Both the position numbers and the translations under genes were made by a program. From Qiania dongpingensis (lineage in GTDB: Bacteria; Bacillota; Clostridia; Lachnospirales; Lachnospiraceae): 64,000 nucleotides of DNA. The notes under the pieces are model-generated. The model made no database searches, was not told the DNA's origin, and saw only the letters and a list, made by a program, of their open reading frames with translations. Position 1 is the first letter of the stretch. Each line of letters begins with the position of its first letter. The stretch lies in assembly GCF_014337195.1 (NCBI RefSeq), contig NZ_CP060634.1, forward strand, positions 2,666,001-2,730,000, given 5' to 3'. Below are positions 1 to 8,463 of the stretch, one piece after another.

Positions 1-685
1 CTTTTATGTATTCCCCGGTATCCAGATATTTCATTTTCGGGAAGGTGCTTCCCAGCAGACGATCCGGATAGTATTGATCCAGGTGACGTTCCAGGAAATT
101 CCTGGGCGGTATATTCTTATGCCGTTCGCTCATGCGGATGAGCGCCAGGCAGGAGATGACCGAAGTGAATACCACCAGGCATACGGTACACCGGGTGGCG
201 AACCGCCGCTTCTTTTGCGGGACCTTCTCCAGAAGCCTGGACAGGAACGGATAGATCCATTTGGCCCAGGCAATGGCCACCAAACCCCAGAAAGCACAGA
301 AGACCAGGTTTACATAGTTTCCGATGGAGAGCGGTATACCGGAATAATCCCAGAACGTGACACCCAGCACGATCTGGCAGACGAAACCGCACAAAAATTC
401 AAATGCACCGCCAAATATATAGCCTTTGATAAACAGATGGAAAGGCTTTGAATTTTGATTGTTGTGCAGCAGGATACTGAACAGGGCGCAGCCGGCTCCC
501 CAGACATTGCTCATGGGGAAAAACAGATTGCTGCTCCTGTTGGAGTATCCGCCAAAGGCGAAATAACACCAGATAGTTTCTGCCAGGCATCCCAGGATGC
601 CGCCGATTATATAGATCCAGAAGATTTTGTAAAAGTTACAGTCTGCATCTTTTGTTTTTGGTTTAAATGGACGTTTGAAAGCCAT
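1..685 (-). CDS. Putative ABC-transporter permease family membrane protein (PF06541-like), partial
   Basis: Incomplete gene: it reads from an ATG at 685-683 off the left edge of the window, with 228 residues visible and no stop. A strong GGAGG sits just upstream of the ATG. The N-terminus has a basic stretch, then a first membrane segment around residues 20-42 containing GGILGCLAETIWC, followed by a conserved-looking SNVWGAGCALFSILL and further hydrophobic segments (for example CGFVCQIVLGVTFWDYSG and LVFCAFWGLVAIAW). This pattern of a Gly-rich first helix with a Glu matches the family called putative ABC transporter permease / CmpB (PF06541), which is common in Clostridia and has no firm function. 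It starts 34 bases after the stop of the glycosyltransferase gene, so the two are probably co-transcribed. Family assignment rests on pattern memory, not on a search. Confidence 0.7.
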   Translation of the reverse strand, partial: MAFKRPFKPKTKDADCNFYKIFWIYIIGGILGCLAETIWCYFAFGGYSNRSSNLFFPMSNVWGAGCALFSILLHNNQNSKPFHLFIKGYIFGGAFEFLCGFVCQIVLGVTFWDYSGIPLSIGNYVNLVFCAFWGLVAIAWAKWIYPFLSRLLEKVPQKKRRFATRCTVCLVVFTSVISCLALIRMSERHKNIPPRNFLERHLDQYYPDRLLGSTFPKMKYLDTGEYIK

Positions 686-718
686 AGACCTCCTCCTTTC
701 CAGTGCAACCGGTATCTT

Positions 719-1744
719 TTAATTGAAACCGTATATTTTTTGGGTCACGTTATAAGCTAGTACGGAACATTTCCTGCCGATCTTTCCGGGCAGGTTCATG
801 GTGATGCCGAGCAGGGTCCGGTAACGGAACTTCCGGTAGAGGGATGGGTTCATATCCTTTAGTTCCTGCCATAACGCTTCTTTTTCCCGCAGATGCTCTT
901 CTGTGCCGGATTTAATGGCCATGATGGATGAGATGCTCAGGATAATGTTCATGTAGGAACACATGTTTTTGCAGAGTGTCCTGCTCTTAAAAAGCGGTCC
1001 GGACTTCTCCAGGCAGTCGATCATCAGGCGGGTCACTCGGAACTGCTGGTCCAGTCGTGAGATCATTACAGATTCATTGACGGACTGGTCCTCCCTGCCG
1101 ATAAAGTAACGGTAAAAGTCTGCATCGATATAATACAATGTCTTTACGTAGGGCATAGGCTGGAATACAAATAAATTGTCCACATAAAAGGTGTTTTTCG
1201 GGAGCTCCAGCCCGGAGCGCCTGAGGACAGCCGTCCGGTAAATGACGGAATGCATCAGAATGTAAATGGTGGGAGGAAGCGGTTTTACATCATCCCAGGT
1301 GAAATAAGTATCGGTGGGAAAATATTTCCGGTACTGCATGATCTTTTTATGGGCCGCCCCCTGTTTTTCATAGACATAGTTGGACAGCAGCAGATCGGGA
1401 AGACGGTCTTCCATGACTGCCGTTTTAAGAAAACTGAGGATTTTTTTGTATGCTTCCAGATCCACCCAGTCATCGCTGTCCACAACCTTGAAGAACAAGC
1501 CTGTGGCATGGGCGAGGCCGGTATTCACCGCGCCGCCGTGACCGGCATTTTCCTGATGGATGGCACGGACGATGCCGGGGTGTTCTGTTTCCAGCCGGTT
1601 TGCGATATCTGCCGTATCATCTTTGGAACCGTCGTTTACGATGAGGATTTCCACATCGTCTCCTCCGGGAAGCAGGGAATTTACACAGTGCTCCATATAG
1701 TCCTGAGAGTTATAACAGGGCACTGCGATAGATAATAATTTCAC
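719..1744 (-). CDS. Family 2 glycosyltransferase
   Basis: A GT-A fold glycosyltransferase that transfers a sugar from a nucleotide donor, probably to a cell-surface glycan or glycolipid; the acceptor cannot be told. With the start used here (341 aa) the N-terminus is a typical beta-alpha nucleotide-binding unit (LLSIAVPCYN), then ILIVNDGSKDDT around residues 34-45, and the metal-binding VDSDDW around 88-93. NAGHGGAVNTGL between them is the usual donor-binding loop. The C-terminal 100 residues are basic and may lie on the membrane. An upstream GTG at 1753 is possible, but AAGGAG lies about 8 bases before the GTG at 1744, which therefore fits better. It precedes the PF06541-like gene on the same strand. 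Confidence 0.9.
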   Translation of the reverse strand: MKLLSIAVPCYNSQDYMEHCVNSLLPGGDDVEILIVNDGSKDDTADIANRLETEHPGIVRAIHQENAGHGGAVNTGLAHATGLFFKVVDSDDWVDLEAYKKILSFLKTAVMEDRLPDLLLSNYVYEKQGAAHKKIMQYRKYFPTDTYFTWDDVKPLPPTIYILMHSVIYRTAVLRRSGLELPKNTFYVDNLFVFQPMPYVKTLYYIDADFYRYFIGREDQSVNESVMISRLDQQFRVTRLMIDCLEKSGPLFKSRTLCKNMCSYMNIILSISSIMAIKSGTEEHLREKEALWQELKDMNPSLYRKFRYRTLLGITMNLPGKIGRKCSVLAYNVTQKIYGFN

Positions 1745-1894
1745 GGAATTCACTCCTTATCTTGACCAGCGTCTAAAATGCTGTATTTTATAGCGACTTG
1801 TTTTACAGCCATCTAACATTATACGGCTTTTTCCGAAAACTTGCAACGTCTGTTTGCTGCGGAAAACGGGATGGAGAAATAAGTTCCCTATTGA

Positions 1895-2620
1895 TATACC
1901 TTTGAATACCTTTCAAACAAGAACTCTTTGTATGATTTAAAGGCAGGAGGAAATCCGATTCCATCCAGGCGGCTCGCTGGCAGCCGTAACCAGCATCTTT
2001 ACGGCCTCCAGTCGGTCCTTTCCAACTGACATGGATAAACCTTAATTTTTCCATGTCAGATTCCAATAAAAACCTACATGAAATTCGGTTTTTACCTCCC
2101 TCGGCCGGGAAGATCCTTCTAACGCCTTTGCAGCGCTCGCCTTACGATGGAATCGGATCGTTCCTCTTGCTCTTACTCCCGCACCGAAATAAGCTTTTGT
2201 TTGCTTAGAAAGCCATTGGGGCGGTCCACCGCAGCCCGCTGCCGCAAGGCGCGCGGGCCGTGTGGATATCCAATACTTTTTTGGAATCAAGGGAACGGAA
2301 ATCATCTGAAACGGTGCGGCAGGCAGATCGCCGGCAGAAAGATTCCGGGCCGGCCTAAAGGTGAGCGCTGCAGGGCAGCGGCCGGTGTTCCCCAGGCGGA
2401 GGGAGGCAGAAACGTAAAACACCGATTCTGTTTCTGAGCGAACCGGAGATGGGAAATCATAAAGATTTCCCGCCGACATGTGAGCGGTACTCCCGGAGCG
2501 GGGATAAAGCGGTCCCTGCACCGCCAGCGAACCGAAATCGTGACGGCCCGGAACTTCTGCCGGTGTCTAACTGGAACTTATTCAGAGCTTACAAGAATGA
2601 TTTCAAAAAGTATTTTGTAT
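1895..2620 (+). repeat. Large structured intergenic repeat, copy 1
   Basis: About 726 bp. The left end has ATACCTTTGAATACC and the right end AAAAAGTATTTTGTAT. The same unit recurs at 9458-10185 and 44171-44895 (same orientation) and at 25544-26173 and 47471-48150 (inverted). Stems visible in this copy: CAGTCGG/CCAACTG (2009-2028), ACATGGA/TTCCATGT (2028-2057), AAAAACC/GGTTTTT (2068-2093), a GC-rich stem around GCCCGC/GCGGGC (2225-2252), CAGAAACG/TGTTTCTG (2407-2436) and GGGAAATC/GATTTCCC (2451-2471). Open frames inside are not conserved in phase between copies. It fills the divergent gap between the glycosyltransferase and transketolase genes. No ORF in it resembles a transposase. Confidence 0.9.
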
Positions 2621-2723
2621 TATAATATGGAAGAAAAGCGGACATAATTCGCCGGGAAATAAAAAAAGAACGGGATGATGGGAGCGGCTGTGAATGAGGG
2701 TAAAAAGGGATTGTGATTTATAG

Positions 2724-2752
2724 TGGACAGAAAAACGGTAAAATGGTATACT
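2724..2752 (+). promoter_or_regulatory. Promoter of the transketolase genes
   Basis: TGGACA (2724-2729), 17-base spacer, TATACT (2747-2752). The leader that follows carries a near-exact direct repeat TCTATTAGAGATT (2766-2778) and TCTATTAGAAATT (2797-2809), 31 bases apart, which might bind a regulator. The promoter lies about 100 bases beyond the end of repeat copy 1. Confidence 0.6.
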
Positions 2753-2821
2753 TTAAACAAGTATGTCTATTAGAGATTCTGTATATCTGGAGTCCATCTA
2801 TTAGAAATTAAAGGAGGAACT

Positions 2822-3661
2822 ATGATGAATACGTTGGAACTCAAAAAACAGGCCAATGAAATTCGCAAGAGCATTGTGTCATCCGTACACAGCGCGAAAG
2901 CCGGCCATCCCGGCGGATCTCTTTCCGCTGCAGAGATTTTTACCTATTTGTATTTTGAAGAGATGAATGTGGACCCGAAGGATCCGAAAAAGCCCGGCAG
3001 GGACCGTTTTGTACTGTCCAAGGGGCACACGGCTCCCGGATATTATGCGGCACTCGCCCACAAAGGCTTTTTCCCGGTTGAGGATCTTCTGACTCTCCGC
3101 CATCTGGGTTCATATCTCCAGGGCCATCCCTGTATGCAGCATATCCCCGGCGTGGATATGTCCAGCGGCTCTTTAGGACAGGGAATCTCCGCAGCCGTCG
3201 GCATGGCGATCGCAGGCAAGCTGGACAATGCGGATTATCGTGTATATACACTTCTCGGCGACGGGGAGATCCAGGAAGGGCAGGTATGGGAAGCTTCTAT
3301 GCTGGCCGCTCACAGAAAGCTGGACAACCTGGTAGTCATCGTGGACAACAACGGCCTTCAGATCGACGGGAACATTGCGGATGTAAACTCTCCCTATCCC
3401 ATTGATAAGAAATTTGAAGCGTTTAATTTCCATGTGATCAATATTGACGGACATGACTTCGAAGCAATCCGCGCAGCGTTCGCGGAAGCGAAGACGGTAA
3501 AAGGACAGCCTACCGCCATTATCGCGAAAACGGTAAAGGGCAAAGGAGTATCCTTTATGGAAAATCAGGCGTCCTGGCATGGAACTGCCCCCAATGACGA
3601 GCAGTATGCCATCGCAATGGCAGATTTGGAGAAAGTAGGTGAAGCATTATGTCAGAAATAA
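2822..3661 (+). CDS. Transketolase, N-terminal subunit
   Basis: N-terminal half of a split transketolase (279 aa): the thiamine-diphosphate pyrophosphate-binding domain. With its partner it moves two-carbon ketol units between sugar phosphates in the non-oxidative pentose phosphate pathway. Visible motifs: GHPGGSLSAAEIFTYLYF near residue 29, the substrate-facing SKGHTAPGYYAALA near 67, and the ThDP motif GDGEIQEGQVWEA followed by VVIVDNNGLQ near 146-178. The ATG follows AAAGGAGGAAC at a good distance. The gene ends by overlapping the start of the second subunit by 13 bases, so the two are translationally coupled. Two-gene transketolases are common in Clostridia and archaea. Confidence 0.95.
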   Translation: MMNTLELKKQANEIRKSIVSSVHSAKAGHPGGSLSAAEIFTYLYFEEMNVDPKDPKKPGRDRFVLSKGHTAPGYYAALAHKGFFPVEDLLTLRHLGSYLQGHPCMQHIPGVDMSSGSLGQGISAAVGMAIAGKLDNADYRVYTLLGDGEIQEGQVWEASMLAAHRKLDNLVVIVDNNGLQIDGNIADVNSPYPIDKKFEAFNFHVINIDGHDFEAIRAAFAEAKTVKGQPTAIIAKTVKGKGVSFMENQASWHGTAPNDEQYAIAMADLEKVGEALCQK

Positions 3662-4590
3662 AGAAGATCGCGACAAGAGAGAGCTATGGTAAGGCACTGG
3701 CAGAATGTGGCGCTGAATATAAGGAACTGGTCGTGCTGGATGCCGACCTGGCCGGCGCTACTAAGACCGGAGTTTTCAAAAAGGCGTTTCCGGAGCGCCA
3801 TATTGACTGCGGCATCGCAGAATGCAATATGATGGGCGTGGCGGCGGGCCTTGCCACCACAGGGAAGATCCCCTTTGCCAGTTCATTCGCAATGTTTGCG
3901 GCGGGCAGAGCCTTTGAGCAGATCCGCAACTCCATCGGGTATCCTCATCTGAATGTGAAGATCGGCGCTACTCATGCCGGCATTTCCGTAGGAGAAGACG
4001 GCGCTACCCATCAGTGCAATGAAGACATCGCTCTGATGAGGACGATTCCCGGCATGGTGGTGATCAGCCCGGCGGATGACGTTGAGGCCAGAGCGGCCGT
4101 GCGCGCTGCCATAGAGCACCAGGGACCTGTATACCTGAGATTCGGGCGTCTGGCGGTTCCGGTCATCCATGACGAAGCTTCCTATAAATTTGAAATCGGA
4201 AAAGGCGTTGTGGAGAGAGAGGGCAAGGATGTGACCATCATCGCCACCGGCCTGTGCGTGAGTGAATCATTGGCCGCTGCTGAAAAACTGGCGGCAGAAG
4301 GCATTGACGCCAAGGTCGTCAATATCCATACCATCAAGCCCCTCGATGAAGACTTGGTAGCAGCGGCAGCGAAAGAGACCGGCAAGGTTGTGACTGTTGA
4401 GGAGCACTCTGTCATCGGAGGCCTGGGAAGCGCCGTGTGCGACGCTTTGTCCGCGAAAGCGCCGACACCGGTACTGAAGATCGGCATTAACGATACCTAT
4501 GGAGAATCCGGCCCCGCAGCAGCTCTGATCAAGAAATACGGCCTTGACGGCGACAGCATTGCAGAAAAGGTAAAAGCCTTTGTAAAATAA
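3649..4590 (+). CDS. Transketolase, C-terminal subunit
   Basis: The pyrimidine-binding plus C-terminal domains of split transketolase (313 aa). The catalytic Glu region is visible as ERHIDCGIAECNMMGVAAGLA (split here as HIDCGIAECNMM), and the domain ends with a typical transketolase C-terminal fold (VTVEEHSVIGGLGSAV, near residue 247). It pairs with the subunit upstream to make the full active site. The ATG overlaps the end of the first gene. No terminator hairpin with a T-run was seen after the stop; the nifJ promoter begins within 32 bases. Confidence 0.95.
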   Translation: MSEIKKIATRESYGKALAECGAEYKELVVLDADLAGATKTGVFKKAFPERHIDCGIAECNMMGVAAGLATTGKIPFASSFAMFAAGRAFEQIRNSIGYPHLNVKIGATHAGISVGEDGATHQCNEDIALMRTIPGMVVISPADDVEARAAVRAAIEHQGPVYLRFGRLAVPVIHDEASYKFEIGKGVVEREGKDVTIIATGLCVSESLAAAEKLAAEGIDAKVVNIHTIKPLDEDLVAAAAKETGKVVTVEEHSVIGGLGSAVCDALSAKAPTPVLKIGINDTYGESGPAAALIKKYGLDGDSIAEKVKAFVK

Positions 4591-4621
4591 GCACAAATAA
4601 TGTATTTTTTGAGATACTTGT

Positions 4622-4651
4622 TTGACATTCTTGTAACAAGAATTGTATAAT
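4622..4651 (+). promoter_or_regulatory. nifJ promoter with palindromic operator in the spacer
   Basis: TTGACA (4622-4627), 18-base spacer, TATAAT (4646-4651). The spacer is almost entirely filled by a perfect inverted repeat, ATTCTTGT-A-ACAAGAAT (4627-4643). A protein bound there would sit between the two RNA polymerase contacts. It does not match the usual redox-repressor Rex consensus, so the regulator is unknown. Confidence 0.75.
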
Positions 4652-4725
4652 GAGAAAGATGATTTTGTGCTATTTATATTAATCTATATCACATTCACTT
4701 ATATTCCTAGAGGAGGAGAATATCT

Positions 4726-7700
4726 ATGGGAAGAAAAATGAAAACCATGGATGGCAACCATGCAGCGGCTCATGCTTCTTATGCATTTACCGATGTGGCG
4801 GCCATCTATCCGATTACCCCTTCATCACCTATGGCAGAAGCCACAGATGAATGGGCGACACAGGGGAGGACAAACATCTTCGGACAGACCGTTCAGATTA
4901 CAGAAATGCAGTCTGAAGCAGGCGCAGCGGGCGCAGTACACGGCTCTCTGTCGGCAGGTGCTTTGACTACTACCTATACGGCATCTCAGGGTCTGCTGCT
5001 TATGATCCCGAACCTTTATAAAATCGCCGGCGAGCTGCTTCCCGGTGTGTTCAATGTATCCGCGCGTGCTCTGGCCAGCCATGCACTTTCTATTTTCGGC
5101 GATCACTCCGACGTATATGCATGCCGTCAGACCGGCGCCGCTATGCTTTGTGAAGGCAGCGTGCAGGAGGTCATGGATCTGACTGCAGTAGCTCATCTGG
5201 CAGCGATCAAGGGCCGCGTTCCCTTTATCAATTTCTTTGACGGTTTCCGTACCTCTCATGAGATCCAGAAGATCGAGGTTTGGGATACGGAAGATCTGAA
5301 GGACATGGCCGACATGGATGCGATCGACGCGTTCAGACGCCGCGCCCTGAATCCTGAGCATCCCTGTGAAAGAGGTTCCGCTCAGAACCCTGATATCTTC
5401 TTCCAGGCAAGGGAAGCATGCAACTCTTATTATAATGCGCTTCCTGCCATCGTAGAAGAGTACATGGACAAGGTAAACGAAAAGATCGGCACAGACTATA
5501 AGCTGTTCAACTACTACGGCGCTCCGGATGCAGAGCATGTGATCGTTGCGATGGGTTCCGTATGTGAGACCATCGAGGAGACCGTTGATTTCCTGAACGC
5601 ACAGGGACAGAAGACAGGCCTTGTCATCGTGCGTCTGTACAGACCCTTCTGCGCTGAGAAACTGATCGAGGCGATTCCGGATACCGTTAAGAGGATTTCC
5701 GTTCTGGACAGGACAAAAGAGCCCGGCGCACTTGGCGAGCCTTTGTACCTGGACGTGGTTGCTGCCCTCAGGAATACGAAGTTCCACAATATCGACATCT
5801 TTACCGGCCGCTATGGTCTGGGCTCCAAGGATACGACCCCTGCTCAGATTGTTGCCGTATACAATAATACAGAGAAAAAACAGTTTACCATCGGCATCGT
5901 GGACGACGTGACCAACCTGTCCTTAGAGACCGGAGAAGAGATCAGCGTAGCTCCCGAGAGCACGATCAGCTGTAAGTTCTGGGGCCTTGGCGCGGACGGT
6001 ACCGTAGGCGCGAACAAGAACTCCATTAAGATCATTGGTGACAATACCGATATGTATGCACAGGCATACTTTGATTATGATTCCAAAAAGTCCGGCGGCG
6101 TGACGATCTCCCATCTGCGTTTCGGTAAGGATCCGATCAAGTCCACCTATCTGATCAGCAAAGCGAATTTTGTAGCCTGCCACAATCCTGCTTATCTGAG
6201 AAAGTACAACATGGTGCAGGATCTGAAGGACGGCGGAACATTCCTTCTGAACTGCCCTTGGGATATGGAAGGTCTTGAAGAGCATCTGCCCGGACAGGCT
6301 AAGAAATATATTGCCGACCACAACATCAAGCTCTGCCTGATCGACGGTATCAAGATTGGCAAAGAGATTGGCCTCGGCGGCCGTATCAATACCGTACTTC
6401 AGTCCGCATTCTTCAAGCTTGCCAACATTATCCCTGAGGATAAAGCCATCGAGCTGATGAAGGCCGCTGCAAAGGCTACTTACGGAAGAAAGGGCGACAA
6501 GATCGTTCAGATGAACTATGACGCCATCGACCGCGGCGCGAAGGATGTGAAAGAGATCACAGTACCTGAAAGCTGGAAAGACGCTCAGTATGAAGATCTT
6601 TCTGAGAAGGTACGTGAAGGAAGAGAAGAAGCCGTTAAATTTGTTAAGAACATTCAGCAGAGTGTAGCGGCTCAGGAAGGCAATAAGCTGCCTGTATCCG
6701 CATTCGTGGATTATGTGGACGGCTCCACACCCAACGGAACCGCTGCATTTGAGAAGCGCGGCGTTGCGGTAGACATCCCCGTTTGGAATCCTGAGAACTG
6801 TATTCAGTGTAATTTCTGTTCTTATGTGTGTCCTCATGCTTCTATTCGTCCTGCTGTAATGACAGAAGAAGAGGCAGCTGCGGCTCCCGAGAATATGAAG
6901 AAGGTTCCTATGACCGGTATGCCCGGCATGTTCTTCTCCATGACCGTGGATGCTCTGGACTGCATGGGCTGCGGCTCTTGTGCGACTGTATGTCCCGGCA
7001 AGAAAGGCGCAAAGGCGCTCACCATGGAGAACATGGAAGCCAACGCGGACTGCCAGAAGGGCTTCGAATATGGCCTGACGCTGCCTAAGAAGCCTGAGGT
7101 TCTTGCGAAGTTCAAGGAAAATACTGTAAAGGGAAGCCAGTTCAGACAGCCCCTGCTTGAGTTCTCCGGCGCTTGCGCAGGCTGCGGCGAGACTCCTTAT
7201 GCGAAGCTGATCACTCAGCTGTTCGGAGACAGGATGTATATCGCAAACGCTACCGGCTGTTCTTCAATCTGGGGCAACTCTTCACCGAGTACTCCTTATA
7301 CCGTGACTCCCGAAGGAAAAGGACCGGCTTGGTCAAACTCCTTATTTGAGGATGCAGCTGAGTTTGGATATGGTATGAGCCTGGCTCAGAATGCCATGAG
7401 GGAAAGCCTGAAGAGCAAAGTAGAAGCTGCGATTGCGAACAGCGGCAACGCCGATGTGGAAGCAGCAGGCAAGGAATGGCTGGAGACTTATTCCATCGGC
7501 GCACTGAACGGCGCTGCTACGGACAAGCTGGTAGCTGCTCTGGAAGCGTGCGGCTGCGAGAAGTCCAAAGAAATCCTCAAGGATAAGGATTTCCTGGCTA
7601 AGAAGTCACAGTGGATCTTCGGCGGTGACGGATGGGCATACGACATCGGATTTGGCGGTGTTGACCATGTTCTGGCCAGCGGCAAGGACATCAACATTAT

Positions 7701-8265
7701 GGTATTCGATACCGAGGTTTACTCCAATACAGGCGGACAGTCTTCCAAGGCTACTCCTACCGGCGCGATCGCCAAGTTTGCGGCGGGCGGCAAGGATGTG
7801 AAGAAGAAAGACCTGGCTGCCATCGCCATGAGCTATGGCTACGTGTACGTTGCTCAGATCGCTATGGGCGCGGATTACAATCAGTGTGTAAAGGCTCTGG
7901 CAGAAGCAGAAGCTTATCCCGGACCTTCCCTGGTGATCGCATATGCTCCTTGTATCAACCATGGTATCAAGGCCGGCATGGCGAAAGCTCAGCTGGAAGA
8001 AAAGGCGGCCGTTGAGGCTGGCTACTGGTTTAACTTCCGTTTCAACCCTGAACTGGTTGAGGCAGGCAAGGCTGGATTCAGCCTGGACAGCAAGGCTCCT
8101 ACAGGAGACTACAAAGAGTTCCTGAACGGAGAAGTACGTTACAATTCTTTGGTACGTGCAAATCCGGAAAGGGCTGCGAAGCTGTTTGAAGCTGCGGAAG
8201 AACAGTCCAAAGCGAAGTACGCTCACCTGCAGAAGCTGGTTAAGCTGTACGGCGTAGAAGAATGA
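4726..8265 (+). CDS. nifJ: Pyruvate:ferredoxin (flavodoxin) oxidoreductase
   Basis: Single-chain PFOR (1179 aa, the family's full length). It decarboxylates pyruvate with CoA to acetyl-CoA and CO2 and reduces ferredoxin; it is the central fermentative enzyme of Clostridia. Domains in order: pyruvate-binding domain I (YAFTDVAAIYPITPSSPMAE near residue 20), domain II (transketolase-like), the gamma-type domain, two [4Fe-4S] clusters in a ferredoxin domain (CIQCNFCSYVCPHA near 692 and CMGCGSCATVCPGKKG near 746), and the ThDP domain (ACAGCGETPYAKL near 820, GGDGWAYDIGFGG near 965). The ATG follows GGAGGAG closely. Codon use is biased as in a highly expressed gene. It has its own promoter and a strong terminator, so it is monocistronic. 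Confidence 0.98.
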   Translation: MGRKMKTMDGNHAAAHASYAFTDVAAIYPITPSSPMAEATDEWATQGRTNIFGQTVQITEMQSEAGAAGAVHGSLSAGALTTTYTASQGLLLMIPNLYKIAGELLPGVFNVSARALASHALSIFGDHSDVYACRQTGAAMLCEGSVQEVMDLTAVAHLAAIKGRVPFINFFDGFRTSHEIQKIEVWDTEDLKDMADMDAIDAFRRRALNPEHPCERGSAQNPDIFFQAREACNSYYNALPAIVEEYMDKVNEKIGTDYKLFNYYGAPDAEHVIVAMGSVCETIEETVDFLNAQGQKTGLVIVRLYRPFCAEKLIEAIPDTVKRISVLDRTKEPGALGEPLYLDVVAALRNTKFHNIDIFTGRYGLGSKDTTPAQIVAVYNNTEKKQFTIGIVDDVTNLSLETGEEISVAPESTISCKFWGLGADGTVGANKNSIKIIGDNTDMYAQAYFDYDSKKSGGVTISHLRFGKDPIKSTYLISKANFVACHNPAYLRKYNMVQDLKDGGTFLLNCPWDMEGLEEHLPGQAKKYIADHNIKLCLIDGIKIGKEIGLGGRINTVLQSAFFKLANIIPEDKAIELMKAAAKATYGRKGDKIVQMNYDAIDRGAKDVKEITVPESWKDAQYEDLSEKVREGREEAVKFVKNIQQSVAAQEGNKLPVSAFVDYVDGSTPNGTAAFEKRGVAVDIPVWNPENCIQCNFCSYVCPHASIRPAVMTEEEAAAAPENMKKVPMTGMPGMFFSMTVDALDCMGCGSCATVCPGKKGAKALTMENMEANADCQKGFEYGLTLPKKPEVLAKFKENTVKGSQFRQPLLEFSGACAGCGETPYAKLITQLFGDRMYIANATGCSSIWGNSSPSTPYTVTPEGKGPAWSNSLFEDAAEFGYGMSLAQNAMRESLKSKVEAAIANSGNADVEAAGKEWLETYSIGALNGAATDKLVAALEACGCEKSKEILKDKDFLAKKSQWIFGGDGWAYDIGFGGVDHVLASGKDINIMVFDTEVYSNTGGQSSKATPTGAIAKFAAGGKDVKKKDLAAIAMSYGYVYVAQIAMGADYNQCVKALAEAEAYPGPSLVIAYAPCINHGIKAGMAKAQLEEKAAVEAGYWFNFRFNPELVEAGKAGFSLDSKAPTGDYKEFLNGEVRYNSLVRANPERAAKLFEAAEEQSKAKYAHLQKLVKLYGVEE

Positions 8266-8302
8266 ACGTGTTGACTTTGAGTCAAGCGACAGCATAATAG
8301 AC

Positions 8303-8352
8303 AAAATGGCTCCGCCAAAAGCAAGTATACTTGCGGAAGGCGGGGCCATTTT
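8303..8352 (+). terminator. Terminator after nifJ
   Basis: Stem AAAATGGCTCCGCC / GGCGGGGCCATTTT (14 pairs, one wobble) around a 22-base loop. The A- and T-flanks make it readable in either direction. Confidence 0.85.
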
Positions 8353-8463
8353 GGCTATGAGTGGACATTTGACGAATGTCCGCGTGCGCCCGGGCGGAGC
8401 CAGGGCGAAATGCTGGAGCCGTTTGGAAACATGAGCGGACATTTGATGGAAAGGAGGAAACTG

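Noticed and set aside
2042..2521. A 159-residue open frame on the minus strand of repeat copy 1, with similar peptides in copies 2 and 4
   Set aside because: The frame is broken by the 31-nt difference in copies 3 and 5 and diverges at the ends, while stems are kept. No RBS or family pattern. Treated as non-coding.
4622..4651. Rex redox-repressor site at nifJ
   Set aside because: The palindrome has CTTGT-A-ACAAG and no TTGTTAANNNNTTAACAA pattern.
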